The notes beneath the pieces are model-generated. The model had not been told where the DNA came from and ran no database searches. It worked only from the letters and a program-made list of their open reading frames with translations. From contig CP004371.1 in assembly GCA_000597885.1 (NCBI GenBank), positions 5,472,001 through 5,536,000 of the forward strand: a stretch of 64,000 nt of DNA. The letters are read 5' to 3'. A program made the position numbers and the translations under genes. Within the stretch, counting starts at the first letter, position 1; every line of letters starts with the position of its first letter. Source of the DNA: Flammeovirgaceae bacterium 311. GTDB lineage: Bacteria; Bacteroidota; Bacteroidia; Cytophagales; Cyclobacteriaceae. Positions 35,401-44,059 of the stretch are shown piece after piece.

Positions 35401-35879
35401 ATGCTGATCTCCCTCCCATCCCATTCCAGCAGAAAGTAGTCATCCAGCGCTTTTTCCTCTTCCAGGCCATACTCCTTTGCCACCTCCCGGATGGTGTCGT
35501 GGCGCAGCCCGGCATCAAAAAAAACGCGGATCTCCCGGCGATTGATGATGGTGTGCAGCACCAGTGCCTGGTACTCACAGAGTCTGGTGGTGGTGGTGGC
35601 AGCGCAGTCGCAGTGGAGCTGCAGGCTGCCCTCTGCCAGTGCCACCTCCACCGCCGGAAAGCCATCGGCAGGGGAGGAGCCCGCAAAAAGCGCCCTGTTT
35701 ATCCTGATCATCTGGGGAAGCACAGCATTAGGGCTTCGGCCTGTTGTCGGGAGCTGTTCGCTGCTGTTGGTGAGAATAAAGCCGGTGTTGAGCACTGCAG
35801 GAGAGAAATTATGTATGGCAAAAGTATGCCCCTGATTTGTGCTGTTGTTGGTTTCAACTGGCTGATCGTCTTCCTGCAT
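32445..35879 (-). CDS. SNF2-family DEAD/DEAH-box helicase
   Basis: 1,144 residues. The N-terminal about 650 contain a SWIM-like cysteine cluster (LQLHCDCAATTTTRLCEYQ, degenerate) and a long beta-rich region. The SNF2 ATPase follows: GGILADDMGLGKT (Walker A Lys717), FLDESQAI (DExx box, Asp808), VITGTPLENNTFDLYSQLSF (motif III). Then the helicase-C part: [46 protein letters not shown]-dependent remodelling of nucleic acid or protein-DNA complexes is the family role; many Bacteroidota carry one. It is intact, while two copies of its 3' end lie 4-5 kb downstream. Confidence 0.93.
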   Translation of the reverse strand: MQEDDQPVETNNSTNQGHTFAIHNFSPAVLNTGFILTNSSEQLPTTGRSPNAVLPQMIRINRALFAGSSPADGFPAVEVALAEGSLQLHCDCAATTTTRLCEYQALVLHTIINRREIRVFFDAGLRHDTIREVAKEYGLEEEKALDDYFLLEWDGREISIKSKRKELFPLNAFTGKKIEEQLLPKPATALPHLSQGSSSTKMIVVLSQHRFYNHLNLELFLAATTREGKPKNPLTPLAPLDLIWKTEQQQELKFYSAIQKFQNNFNTERSASDIQGLKALVKNPLGLDFYYHDARASVNTTAPSLVPVQLKNLSPELRLYVHQKGDFYEVSGQLVVADGVHELHALRIRYQYFVLIGGTLYLIDKLEFLAVIDFFKQYNYTLLIHRSRFEEFKEGVLARLEQRVRIHYTYYKPATPQQLQEVGFGQGAGSSGVEQLIYLQDSDAFVLITPVMRYGEVEIPILSKKQLYATDAKGNPFAMERDERAELEFLARLLQQHPDFEGQLYEEGSYLYFDCFYLHRDRFLDENWFLDAFEAWQQQGIRVLGFNQLSKNKLNPHKAKVSVTVNSGVDWFDTHVAVKYGNQKASLKHLQKALRNRSRFVQLGDGSQGLLPAEWIERFAKFFAAAEVVDDSLRTPKTNFRGIREMYDEEVLSEEVKEELALIEDRFAGFERIEEVAVPTALKANMRTYQKQGLSWLNFLDEWGFGGILADDMGLGKTLQILAFILSQREKGHTTANLVVVPTTLIFNWQAEVQKFTPSLRVLTLWGSGRIKDVAEFGDYDIILTSYGTLLQDVRFLKQYRFNYIFLDESQAIKNPESQRYKAARLLQARNRIVITGTPLENNTFDLYSQLSFACPGLLGNKQHFKEQYSARIDKFKDSRKARELQQKISPFILRRTKEGVAPELPEKTEMLLLCEMGPEQRRVYNAYAREFRDFLLTKEGVDIDRNSLHVLQGLTKLRQICNSPLLLNDAQYYSSDSAKIEVLLEQIESKAPHHKILVFSQFVAMLELIKVELTSRGIPYEYLTGKTRNRQGKVEAFQNNSSVRVFLISLKAGGTGLNLTEADYVYLVDPWWNPAVENQAIDRTHRIGQQKKVVAVRLVTPDTIEEKMMLLQESKAALAGDLVKADAGGLKALTREDLLGLLE

Positions 35880-36130
35880 AGTCCCCTGGTTCGACGCTCA
35901 AGATAAAGAGAAATGGGGGTTCATGCCAGAGGCAGGTAACAGCATTCTGCACGAACTTGCAGTGATTGTGGTGGATCGGTTTTTATCAGGCTATTTTAGT
36001 TTGAGGATTGAGAAAGACAAGCCCGCTAAGCAATCATAACTTTCAATTCTGCAGCGAGGAAATTCCCTTCCTTAGACTCATCCTACCCCCATATCTCCTT
36101 TTACTGAAGGTTAATGCAAGCAGTGTACCA

Positions 36131-36158
36131 CGTAGCGTCGATGCATGCATCGACGTGG
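36131..36158 (+). repeat. REP-like palindrome, first of a pair
   Basis: GTAGCGTCGATGCA with TGCATCGACGTGG, a ten-bp perfect stem CGTCGATGCA/TGCATCGACG with asymmetric flanks GTAG and TGG. The partner in inverted orientation lies at 36,231-36,257 (CCACGTCGATGCG...TGCATCGACGCTAC). The same flanks with a different core occur at 43,934 and 44,060. Confidence 0.75.
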
Positions 36159-36230
36159 TAGAGAAAATGCAGAAAGGAAAAATCTTATCGCTATAGCTGA
36201 TTGAGATGGGAACCTCTTCCTGTTTTAGAA

Positions 36231-36257
36231 CCACGTCGATGCGTGCATCGACGCTAC
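36231..36257 (-). repeat. REP-like palindrome, second of a pair
   Basis: Inverse of the element at 36,131, with one core change (GATGCGTGCATC). The two face each other across 72 bp. Confidence 0.75.
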
Positions 36258-36474
36258 AAAGTGGGCTACTAAACATAATAGACCTACTTAGAAAGATATG
36301 GGTAGGATGAGTCCAAAGGGTGGATTATCATACCATTTAGTAAGGCCACATGATTACATCTTATTGTTTAATCATATAGAAGTAGTTATCCACTTTACTA
36401 CTTGGTATCAGATAGCCTGTATTGCAAAAGCCCCCCTTCCTCCCTATGTTCGTGCGCAATCGGCAGGTACCTAC

Positions 36475-37062
36475 ATGAATAGTGATTTAATATTGAAAAG
36501 CATTGCCAGGCATATAGCGCTGGAGCCCCGGGAGGAAGAGATGTTCCTATCCCTATTACAGCCCATGAAGATAAAGCGCAGGCAGTTTATGCTGCACCGG
36601 GGAGAGGTGTGCAGGTTTGCCGCTTTTGTAAACAGCGGCTGCCTGCGGAGCTATACCATCGATGGCAACGACTTTGAGCATATCCTGAACTTTGCTCCCA
36701 CAGGCTGGTGGATGTCTGATATGTACAGCTACATTACCCAGGAAAAGGGCTACCTGAACATCGCGGCCCTGGAAGATGCGGAGGTGCTGCAGCTTACGAA
36801 AGACAGGCAGGAGCTGCTGTTTGCCGAGGTGCCAAAGTTTGAGCGCTACTACCGCATCATCACCGAAAATTCGCTCGTGAGCTACCAGCTGCGTACGCTC
36901 GATAACCTTAGCCTTACGGCGCAGGATCGCTACCTGAATTTCTGCAGGCGCTATCCCTCCCTAATCAATACCATTCCGCAAAAATACATTGCCTCCTATA
37001 TTGGCGTAACCCCTGAATTTTTAAGCAAGCTGCGGAAAGACTTGCTGAAGCAGGGCCGGTGA
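36475..37062 (+). CDS. Crp/Fnr-type transcription regulator
   Basis: 195 residues from MNSDLILKSIARHIALEPRE; upstream codons to 36,298 are open but fit no family. The cyclic-nucleotide-binding-like fold is seen in MKIKRRQFMLHRGEVCRFAA and FVNSGCLRSYTIDGNDFEHI, and the C-terminal helix-turn-helix in SLINTIPQKYIASYIGVTPE-FLSKLRK. This group of short Bacteroidota Crp-like proteins lacks the classical cAMP residues. Likely regulates the YceI/pirin group that follows. Confidence 0.82.
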   Translation: MNSDLILKSIARHIALEPREEEMFLSLLQPMKIKRRQFMLHRGEVCRFAAFVNSGCLRSYTIDGNDFEHILNFAPTGWWMSDMYSYITQEKGYLNIAALEDAEVLQLTKDRQELLFAEVPKFERYYRIITENSLVSYQLRTLDNLSLTAQDRYLNFCRRYPSLINTIPQKYIASYIGVTPEFLSKLRKDLLKQGR

Positions 37063-37148
37063 CCTCTTTCAGGGTTCGGGCCTCCTGCAGGAGCGTGCAG
37101 CGGCGCTGGATCTTAATCTACCTTAAGCCATTTTCTTAATCTATGTTA

Positions 37149-37179
37149 TTTGTGAGCACAGCAGATGGCTGTAGCTTTG
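37149..37179 (+). promoter_or_regulatory. Bacteroidota-type promoter upstream of the YceI gene
   Basis: TTTG (37,149-37,152), a 19-bp spacer and TAGCTTTG (37,172-37,179) match the known TTTG/TTG N19-21 TAnnTTTG promoter form exactly. The YceI start is about 140 bp downstream, leaving a long leader that is otherwise unexplained. Confidence 0.6.
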
Positions 37180-37319
37180 CATTACAAACGCTGAGGAAAA
37201 AGCAGCAAGCACGCGGAATACTCCGGATTTTAAGATTATTCTGATGGGGATGAACTTTTTCGCACAATCAATGTTTAAACATTAAATAAGGATTAGTAAT
37301 TGATTAACCTGTTAATATT

Positions 37320-37871
37320 ATGTCAACAAGCACAATAACAACCACAAAATGGGCAGTAGACCCATTGCACAGCGAAGTTCAGTTCAAGGTAAAACACCTG
37401 ATGATCACTACCGTAACCGGTTATTTTCAGCAGTTTAACATAGAGGCTGAAAGCGAAGACGAATCATTCAAAAATGTATCCAGTGTGGTGTTTACAACAG
37501 ATGTAAACGCAATCAGCACCAATAACGAGCAGCGCGATACCCACCTGAAATCACCTGATTTCTTCGATGCTGAAAATCATAACGAAATACGTTTTGAAGG
37601 CACCAACTACGAGCAGAAAAGTGGCAGCGACTACAAACTGCATGGTAACCTTACCATCAAGGGCGTTACAAAACCTATAACCGTAAATGTAGAGTTTGGC
37701 GGTATTGTGGTAGACCCTTATGGCCAGACCAAAGCAGGCTTTACCGTAACTGGTAAAATCAGCAGAAAAGAATTTGGCTTAACCTGGAGCCCAGTTACCG
37801 AAGCTGGTAGCGTGGTTGTAGGCGACGAAATCAAACTTCAGGCCGAAGTACAGCTGGTAAAACAAGCTTAA
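37320..37871 (+). CDS. YceI-family lipocalin-like protein
   Basis: 183 residues. TKWAVDPLHSEVQFKVKHLM, FDAENHNEIRFEGTNYEQKS and LHGNLTIKGVTKPITVNVEF are the standard YceI strands forming a small beta-barrel that binds isoprenoid or quinone-like lipids. No signal peptide, so a cytosolic form. A hairpin CCCCGGGT-ATCA-ACCCGGGG follows at 37,963-37,982. Upstream is the Crp/Fnr gene, downstream pirin: a common Bacteroidota neighbourhood. Confidence 0.9.
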   Translation: MSTSTITTTKWAVDPLHSEVQFKVKHLMITTVTGYFQQFNIEAESEDESFKNVSSVVFTTDVNAISTNNEQRDTHLKSPDFFDAENHNEIRFEGTNYEQKSGSDYKLHGNLTIKGVTKPITVNVEFGGIVVDPYGQTKAGFTVTGKISRKEFGLTWSPVTEAGSVVVGDEIKLQAEVQLVKQA

Positions 37872-37962
37872 TATTGAAGCCAGGAGTGAGCTAAAGGGCT
37901 GAATAAATCAATCCTTTGGCTATATTTCAAAAAAAATTGCTTTTAGCAGCATAGTTATCCAG

Positions 37963-37982
37963 CCCCGGGTATCAACCCGGGG
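37963..37982. terminator. GC-rich hairpin after the YceI gene
   Basis: Eight-base stem CCCCGGGT/ACCCGGGG with loop ATCA, followed by TTATGTTGTT, a weak U-tract. Probably a terminator or mRNA-stabilising hairpin. Confidence 0.5.
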
Positions 37983-38072
37983 TTATGTTGTTCTCCCTGC
38001 TGCCACCACGCCAGGCTGTATTTTTTAACAACAATCCCTCTTTCTCCGACTATCTAAATAAGCTACACCCCT

Positions 38073-38783
38073 ATGAAAACCGTACTTTACAAAGCAGAAG
38101 AAAGAGGCGTTAAAGAGCTGGGCTGGCTGCAAAGCAACTTTAATTTCAGTTTTAGCAGTTACAGTGCTCCGGATAAGGCAGGCTTTGGCTTGCTGCGTGT
38201 TTTTAACGATGATTTTGTGGCGCCTGAAAAGGGCTTTGGCCTCCATGCCCATGCCAACATGGAAATTATCTCCATTATGCTGGCAGGCAGCATGAACCAC
38301 ATCGACAGCCTGGGCTACAAAGAGGTGGTGCATAAGGATTGGGTGCAGATCATGAGTGCCGGCAGCGGCCTGCGCCACGAAGAGCATAATGTAGGAGAGG
38401 ATAGTGTAAACTTTCTGCAGATCTGGATAGAGCCCAAGCTGCAGAACATCAGCCCCCGTTACCAGCGCAGGTATTTTCCGGAAGAGGAGCGTAAAAACAG
38501 GCTGGTTACCGTAGTAAGTAATGAAGAAGGTACGGCACATTGCTGGATCAACCAGAATGCAAAGCTATCACTGGGGTATTATGAGGCAGGGCAGGAGCTA
38601 AGCTACTCTTTTAACCCCGCCAACAAATGCCTGTTCCTGTTCAACATCAGCGGTTCACTGCGCATAGAGAACCAAACCCTGGCCCCCCGCGATAGCATGG
38701 GCATCTGGGATGCGGATCGGCTAAGCATTCAGTGCCGGGAAAAGAGCCGTTTTCTCCTGATCGAGGTACCTGTAAATCATTAA
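38073..38783 (+). CDS. Pirin-family bicupin protein
   Basis: 236 residues. KGFGLHAHANMEIISIMLAG, SMNHIDSLGYKEVVHKDWVQ, IMSAGSGLRHEEHN are the pirin N-terminal cupin with its metal ligands (His and Glu), followed by the second barrel. Pirins of this type resemble quercetin dioxygenase (YhaK-like) or act as redox sensors. The next start (ring-cleaving dioxygenase) is 12 bp downstream, so the two are co-transcribed. Confidence 0.9.
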   Translation: MKTVLYKAEERGVKELGWLQSNFNFSFSSYSAPDKAGFGLLRVFNDDFVAPEKGFGLHAHANMEIISIMLAGSMNHIDSLGYKEVVHKDWVQIMSAGSGLRHEEHNVGEDSVNFLQIWIEPKLQNISPRYQRRYFPEEERKNRLVTVVSNEEGTAHCWINQNAKLSLGYYEAGQELSYSFNPANKCLFLFNISGSLRIENQTLAPRDSMGIWDADRLSIQCREKSRFLLIEVPVNH

Positions 38784-38795
38784 AATTTAAAGCAG

Positions 38796-39728
38796 ATGGA
38801 AGAGAGCATATTAGGCCTTCACCACATCACGGCAATAGCCGGAGGGGCCAAGCCAAATTTAGATTTTTACACCAGGGTGCTGGGCTTACGCCTCCTGAAA
38901 AAGACGGTGAATTTTGATGACCCCGGCACCTACCACCTGTACTATGGCGATGAAAAAGGAAGTGCAGGCACCATCATCACATTTTTCCCCTATGAGGGCA
39001 GTCCGCGCGGACGGGCAGGTTCCGGCATGGCCACTACCATTGGGTATGCCGTACCCGAAGGCAGCTTAGATTTCTGGATCAGGCGTTTTCAGGAACATGG
39101 GGTAAGCTTTGGTGTGCCGGGTGAACGCTTTGGCGAGAGCTACCTGCCCTTTCAGGATCCGGATGGTCTGCAGCTGGAGCTGGTGATCCCCAGGGGGGGC
39201 GATGCCCGCAAGCCCTGGGAAACAGAAGAAGTAAAGGCAGCGGCGGCTACCCGTGGTTTCCACAGTGTAACGCTCACGCTGCGCAACATAAAAGGAACGG
39301 CTGCGGTGCTCACCGATATTTTTGGCTATCAGCTGCAGAATCAGGAGGAGAACTACTACCGTTATGTAACCGATGCAGTGGAGCATGCCGCCGTAATCGA
39401 CCTGCTCCTGATGCCGGAAGCCAGCCGCGGCAATGGCAGCGCCGGCACCATTCACCACATTGCCTTTCGGGTAAAGAATGAGGAGGTGCTGATGCAGTAC
39501 CGCGAAAAAGTTGCCAGCAAAGGCCTGAACATCACCGATAAGATAGACCGCAACTATTTCTACTCCCTTTACTTCCGTGAGCCGGGCGGGGTGCTCTTCG
39601 AAATTGCCACCGACAACCCTGGCTTTGGCATCGACGAACCATTCGACCAGCTGGGCTCCAGCCTCCTGCTCCCCCCGCAATACGAACCCCACCGCGAAAA
39701 AATAGAAGCTGTACTGCCAAAGCTTTAG
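38796..39728 (+). CDS. Ring-cleaving dioxygenase (VOC family, MhqO-like)
   Basis: 310 residues with two VOC modules. LGLHHITAIAGGAKPNLDFY starts the first, with DPDGLQLELVIPR at its end; GFHSVTLTLRNIKGTAAVLT and AGTIHHIAFRVKNEEVLMQY build the second, ending in REPGGVLFEIATDNPGF. His12 (or 13), His in TIHHIAF and Glu in GVLFEIA give the Fe-binding triad. MhqO-like enzymes open hydroquinone/catechol rings in electrophile stress. Directly follows pirin. Confidence 0.88.
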   Translation: MEESILGLHHITAIAGGAKPNLDFYTRVLGLRLLKKTVNFDDPGTYHLYYGDEKGSAGTIITFFPYEGSPRGRAGSGMATTIGYAVPEGSLDFWIRRFQEHGVSFGVPGERFGESYLPFQDPDGLQLELVIPRGGDARKPWETEEVKAAAATRGFHSVTLTLRNIKGTAAVLTDIFGYQLQNQEENYYRYVTDAVEHAAVIDLLLMPEASRGNGSAGTIHHIAFRVKNEEVLMQYREKVASKGLNITDKIDRNYFYSLYFREPGGVLFEIATDNPGFGIDEPFDQLGSSLLLPPQYEPHREKIEAVLPKL

Positions 39729-39837
39729 AGGCCTTTGCGGTTTATCATGCTGGGGGCTGCTGGATATAGCCTTTTGCTACGCCTACACGCTTGTTCACTA
39801 TTATGTGTAGCATGCCCAAAAGCAGAGACCCCTTTCC

Positions 39838-39861
39838 CCCTTCTCCTATAAGGAGAAGGGC
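39838..39861. terminator. Palindrome between dioxygenase and reductase genes
   Basis: CCCTTCTCCT ATA AGGAGAAGGG, a strong hairpin in the 244-bp spacer. It may end the pirin-dioxygenase transcript, but lacks a good T-run. Similar palindromes are spread widely in such genomes. Confidence 0.4.
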
Positions 39862-39972
39862 CGGGGATGAGGTGCAGAAGCTAAACTTTTTTACATAAAT
39901 CAAATTTCATAAGTACAGGAGTAAGACTCCCTTACTCCAAAATGAATAGCAGTTACATTTTTTGATTAGAGC

Positions 39973-40545
39973 ATGGCACAACATATACATCTGGTAGGCA
40001 TGAGCGGAAGCTTACGTAAAAAGTCCTTTAACACTTATTTACTCCACGCAGCAAAAGAGGTGTTGCCCGATAATGTAAGTCTGGAGATCATCTCCATTGC
40101 TGATATTCCGCTCTACAATGCCGATCTCGATCTTCCTGCAGCAAATGAGCGTCCGGCTGCTGTAGCCACATTTCGGGAAAAGCTGGCAAATGCGGATGGC
40201 TTGATTTTCTCTTCTCCGGAATACAACTACTCCATCCCTGGTGGCCTGAAAAATGCCATCGACTGGGCATCCCGCGGCAAAGATTCACCCCTTGTGGGCA
40301 AGCCAGTAGCCCTGATGGGCGCCACTCCCGGTTTATGGGGTACCGTGCGGATGCAGCAGGCCTTTTTGCCGGTATTTCAATACCTGGACATGCCCTATGC
40401 CAACAAACCCGAGATTCTTGTGGCCGGGGCAGGGCAGAAGTTCGATGAAAACGGCCGGCTCACCGACGAAACCACGCTAAAGTTACTGGGCCAGAAACTG
40501 GAAGCACTGAAAACCCTGATCCTGAACAAGTGGGCAGTGCAGTAA
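39973..40545 (+). CDS. NADPH-dependent FMN reductase
   Basis: 190 residues, MAQHIHLVGMSGSLRKKSFN and onward: the flavodoxin-like GSLRKKSFNTYLLHAA phosphate-binding loop, then FSSPEYNYSIPGGLKNAIDW (FMN contact) and PVALMGATPGLWGTVRMQQA. Typical of quinone/azo reductases using NADPH. With the preceding dioxygenase and pirin it would detoxify quinones. A clear hairpin terminator follows. Confidence 0.92.
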   Translation: MAQHIHLVGMSGSLRKKSFNTYLLHAAKEVLPDNVSLEIISIADIPLYNADLDLPAANERPAAVATFREKLANADGLIFSSPEYNYSIPGGLKNAIDWASRGKDSPLVGKPVALMGATPGLWGTVRMQQAFLPVFQYLDMPYANKPEILVAGAGQKFDENGRLTDETTLKLLGQKLEALKTLILNKWAVQ

Positions 40546-40627
40546 AACAGCCTCACACAAAGCCAGCCTTGCAGGAGTACTTATATGCCTGGTGCATCCT
40601 GTTCTTACAGGCAGTGATCATACAATG

Positions 40628-40658
40628 ACAGCTCTGGAAGAAATCCAGAGCTGTTTTT
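40628..40658 (+). terminator. Rho-independent terminator after FMN reductase gene
   Basis: ACAGCTCTGGA/TCCAGAGCTGT, loop AGAAA, then TTTTAT. Eleven-bp stem with U-tract. Confidence 0.85.
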
Positions 40659-41110
40659 ATTTTCAGCCATCCCTATTTGCGAAGCTACGCGCCCAGATGC
40701 AGTGAAGCAATGTGGTGTCAACGCGGGCAGAGGCAGGATTGCCGCCACAGACACCTTTCCTGGCGGGCGGCGGGGATGCAGTTCATAGGCCGGCAGCAGC
40801 CCGTTGGGGTGTAGTCAAGCAGCCGGCGAGCAAGTGCCCTGCGGCGGTGAGTTGAAGAGCATTCGATTCCCCTGTACCAACGCTTTTCACTGATTACTAC
40901 AAAAAAAACAACGCCCCCACTAGGCCCAGAATGCACTTTACAGCTGCTTTTCTGAAAAATGCTCCTTTCTCTCTATTTTTTTTTGTAATGGATTTAAGTT
41001 TCAGAAGTCTTTAATAATAGCTGCAAGTTTTAAAGATTCTTTGATCTTTGTGTGAACGCTCCCCTATAGCTCCATAAATACCTCAGTCTAACCCCCACCC
41101 TGAATTTTTT
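40659..41110. other. Intergenic spacer before DUF5916 gene
   Basis: About 450 bp; a GC-rich stretch (40,690-40,880) with no recognisable product and an AT-rich part near 40,970-41,060 where the next gene's promoter would lie. No repeat seen. Confidence 0.4.
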
Positions 41111-43768
41111 ATGCGTTTGTCTCTCTTAATCCTGCTATCCCTGATATTTTTTCATCAGCTCATTGCACAGGAAAAAATACCGAAGGAGATTACCGTCCCC
41201 AAAAAAAGCTACACCACAACGGCTGTGGTGAACGACCCCCCTGTAATTGACGGTCTGCTGAACGACGAGGCCTGGAATAGTGTGGAGTGGACGGGCGACT
41301 TTACCCAGACAGAGCCTAACAAAGGAGAGGCTGCCTCACAAAAAACAGCCTTCAAGATTTTGTACGATGCCAAAAACCTCTATGTAGCCATCCGCGCCTA
41401 TGATTCGGAGCCACATAAGATTGTGGAGCGGATGTCGCGCAGGGATGGATTTGAGGGAGACTGGGTGGAAATCAACATCGACAGCTATTTTGACCACCGC
41501 ACGGCTTTTTCCTTTACCGCCAGCGCCTCCGGGGTAAAAGGAGATGAGGCGGTATCCAACAACGGCGATAACTGGGATCCCAGCTGGGACCCCATCTGGT
41601 ACCTGAATACCGCTGTTGATGCAGAGGGCTGGGTGGCAGAGATGAGAATTCCGCTTAGCCAGCTTCGTTTTGCCGATAAGCCCCTGCACACCTGGGGCCT
41701 GCAGGTAAACCGGCGCCTGTTCCGGGAGCAGGAGCGGTCCAGCTGGCAGTACATTCCGCCCGATGCCCCGGGCTGGGTACACCTTTTTGGTGAGCTGCAT
41801 GGCCTGGAAGGCATAAAACCGCAAAAGCAGCTGGAGATCCAGCCTTTTATCCTGGGCAAGCTTGAAAATTTTGAGAAAGAAGAAGGAAATCCATTCTCCG
41901 ATGGGCGTGATGGAAGTGTGAGTGTGGGGGTGGATGGAAAAATTGGCATTACCAGCGACATTACCCTTGATTTCACCATCAACCCAGATTTTGGACAGGT
42001 AGAGGCAGATCCCTCGCAGGTAAACCTCAGCGCCTTCCAGATCTACTTCAGGGAAAGAAGACCCTTTTTTGTGGAGGGTAGCAACATCCTGAATTTTCCG
42101 CTCACAGAATCAGTAGCAGGGGGCGGCTTTAACCAGGACAACCTCTTTTACTCCAGGAGAATAGGAGGGCTGCCGCACCATTACCCCGATACGGAAGATG
42201 GTGAATATGCTGATGTGCCCGACAATGTAACCATACTGGGCGCCCTTAAGCTGACCGGGAAAAACAAAAAAGGCTTCTCCTGGGGATTGCTCGAAACGGT
42301 AACGGCAGAGGAGAAGGCGGAAGTTGACCTGAAAGGCCAGCGCAGGAAGGTGACCGCAGAGCCCCTGACGAACTACCTGGTAGGGCGTTTTCAGCAGGAC
42401 CTGAAAGAGGGCAAAACAGTATTTGGTGGTATGCTCACGGCCGTTAACCGCGATATTGACGAGCCTCATCTGGCGTTTATTCACAAGCAGGCTTATTCGG
42501 GTGGTCTGGATGTTACCCATTACCTGAAAGACCGCAAGTATTATGTGGCCGGCAACATCAGCCTAAGCCATGTAAGCGGCAGCCCGGAGGCCATTCTCAA
42601 TACCCAGACTGCCAGTGAGCGCTTCTTTCAGCGACCCGATGCAAGCCACCTGCGGGTAGACTCCTCCCGAACTTCTTTAACAGGCACCAGTGGTACTGTA
42701 AAGTTTGGCAAGGCCAGCGGAAATATTGTGATGCAGTCGGGAATTACCTGGCGTTCTCCGCAGCTTTCACTCAACGATGCGGGATTTCAGCGGAGCTCCG
42801 ATCTGATGCATCAGTGGGCATGGGCACAGTACCGTAAACTGCAGCCTTTTTCAGTGTTTCGATGGTTGAGGATTAACGGCAATGAGTACCTAAGCTTTGA
42901 TTTTGGCGGTACCAATACCTACAAAGCCCTCAACACCAACTGGCACACGCAGTTTAAGAACTTCTGGAGATTTAGCATGGGCAGCACCTGGGAGGGCACC
43001 TCTGTTTCCAATGCAGACCTGCGCGGCGGACCTGGCATTTTATACCCCGGCAGCATCGATTACTGGTACTTCCTGGGCTCTGATGATCGCAAGAAAGTAA
43101 GCGTTGAACTGGAACACGGCAATCGCTGGGGCCGGAATAATTTCTCCCGCAATCAGAACATTTACAGCGGCATCAGGTACCGGCCTGTGAATGCACTGGA
43201 GCTTTCTGCAGGTGCAAATATTTCTTTTAATAACAACGAGATGCAGTACGTGGACACTAGGGATTTCGGTGATCAGAAACGCTACCTGACTGCCAGGATC
43301 GATCAGGAAACCTACAGCCTGGAGATGCGCTTCACCTATATGCTAACGCCTAACTTATCGCTGCAATACTGGGGACAACCCTTCATTTCCAAGGGTAGCT
43401 ACAGCGGCTTTAAAATGGTCACAGATGCAAAGAACAATGAATGGGGCCAGCGGTTTGCAGCCTTCTCGCCTGAGCAGATCTCCTACAATCGCGAGTCTGA
43501 AGAATACAGTGTTGATGAAAACAGGGACCAGGTGGTGGATTACACCATCAGTAATCCGGACTTTAACTTTGTGGAATTTCGCTCCAACCTGGTGCTGAGG
43601 TGGGAGTACATACCCGGCTCAACGCTTTTCCTGGTCTGGAACCAGGGCAGGTCCGGCAATTTACCCGTTAGCCGCAGCTACCGCATGAGCTCCCTCTCCG
43701 AAGGCCTCCTGGACGTTCACCCCCACAACATCTTCCTGATCAAGTATACCTACAGGCTTGTGTTGTGA
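41111..43768 (+). CDS. DUF5916 outer-membrane protein with CBM9-like domain
   Basis: 885 residues with signal peptide MRLSLLILLSLIFFHQLIAQ. Residues about 35-240 form a CBM9-like sandwich (PPVIDGLLNDEAWNSVEWTG, WVEINIDSYFDHRTAFSFTA, GWVAEMRIPLSQLRFADKPL). DUF5916 then begins with TSDITLDFTINPDFGQVEAD, FRERRPFFVEGSNILNFPLT, and a long barrel ends NIFLIKYTYRLVL. The family is widespread in Bacteroidota as an outer-membrane protein of unproven role, perhaps carbohydrate or peptide-related. Single gene. Confidence 0.88.
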   Translation: MRLSLLILLSLIFFHQLIAQEKIPKEITVPKKSYTTTAVVNDPPVIDGLLNDEAWNSVEWTGDFTQTEPNKGEAASQKTAFKILYDAKNLYVAIRAYDSEPHKIVERMSRRDGFEGDWVEINIDSYFDHRTAFSFTASASGVKGDEAVSNNGDNWDPSWDPIWYLNTAVDAEGWVAEMRIPLSQLRFADKPLHTWGLQVNRRLFREQERSSWQYIPPDAPGWVHLFGELHGLEGIKPQKQLEIQPFILGKLENFEKEEGNPFSDGRDGSVSVGVDGKIGITSDITLDFTINPDFGQVEADPSQVNLSAFQIYFRERRPFFVEGSNILNFPLTESVAGGGFNQDNLFYSRRIGGLPHHYPDTEDGEYADVPDNVTILGALKLTGKNKKGFSWGLLETVTAEEKAEVDLKGQRRKVTAEPLTNYLVGRFQQDLKEGKTVFGGMLTAVNRDIDEPHLAFIHKQAYSGGLDVTHYLKDRKYYVAGNISLSHVSGSPEAILNTQTASERFFQRPDASHLRVDSSRTSLTGTSGTVKFGKASGNIVMQSGITWRSPQLSLNDAGFQRSSDLMHQWAWAQYRKLQPFSVFRWLRINGNEYLSFDFGGTNTYKALNTNWHTQFKNFWRFSMGSTWEGTSVSNADLRGGPGILYPGSIDYWYFLGSDDRKKVSVELEHGNRWGRNNFSRNQNIYSGIRYRPVNALELSAGANISFNNNEMQYVDTRDFGDQKRYLTARIDQETYSLEMRFTYMLTPNLSLQYWGQPFISKGSYSGFKMVTDAKNNEWGQRFAAFSPEQISYNRESEEYSVDENRDQVVDYTISNPDFNFVEFRSNLVLRWEYIPGSTLFLVWNQGRSGNLPVSRSYRMSSLSEGLLDVHPHNIFLIKYTYRLVL

Positions 43769-43933
43769 TTTCAACTGGTAATCACGTTTATATCTAAGTT
43801 GAATCTATTTTAATTACAAGAAGTATATGTTTTGAAGAAGGTCAGCTCAGATGTACGATAATCCCCTCCTCGGAGGGGTAGGGGTGGGTCGCCCCTGCGG
43901 TTAGTACATCGCTGAGAAGGCTTGTAGCCCTAT

Positions 43934-43961
43934 GTAGCGTCGTTGTAGTACAACGACGTGG
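43934..43961 (+). repeat. REP-like palindrome, first of second pair
   Basis: GTAGCGTCGTTGTAGT and ACAACGACGTGG; same flanks as at 36,131 (GTAGCGTCG, CGACGTGG) but core TTGTAGTACAA. Inverted partner at 44,060-44,087 with core TTGTAATACAA. Confidence 0.75.
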
Positions 43962-44059
43962 TGGAGGATCATCAACAAGGTTTTGTTCATCAGGTAAGAA
44001 ATGAGAGGCACTGTCGTTGAAAGGTTCTTTCAGAGCATTAGCGTATCTGCCACCAGTTA

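Larger units (their letters stand above)
35880..36474. other. Divergent spacer with REP-like pair
   Basis: Upstream of both the SNF2 gene (minus) and the Crp/Fnr gene (plus). It contains the inverted palindrome pair at 36,131-36,158 and 36,231-36,257. The stretch 36,298-36,474 is open in the Crp frame, but the residues are not Crp-like. Confidence 0.6.

Noticed and set aside
32895-35906. Several plus-strand frames of 60-250 codons opposite the SNF2 gene
   Set aside because: Antisense shadows in GC-rich coding sequence; SNF2 motifs on the minus strand are unambiguous.
36298-36474. Upstream extension of the Crp/Fnr gene
   Set aside because: Open frame but residues do not fit the family; similarity starts at the ATG at 36,475.
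40718-40936. 72-codon minus-strand frame with Arg/Cys-rich sequence
   Set aside because: No homology-like pattern or start context; considered chance in a GC-rich spacer.
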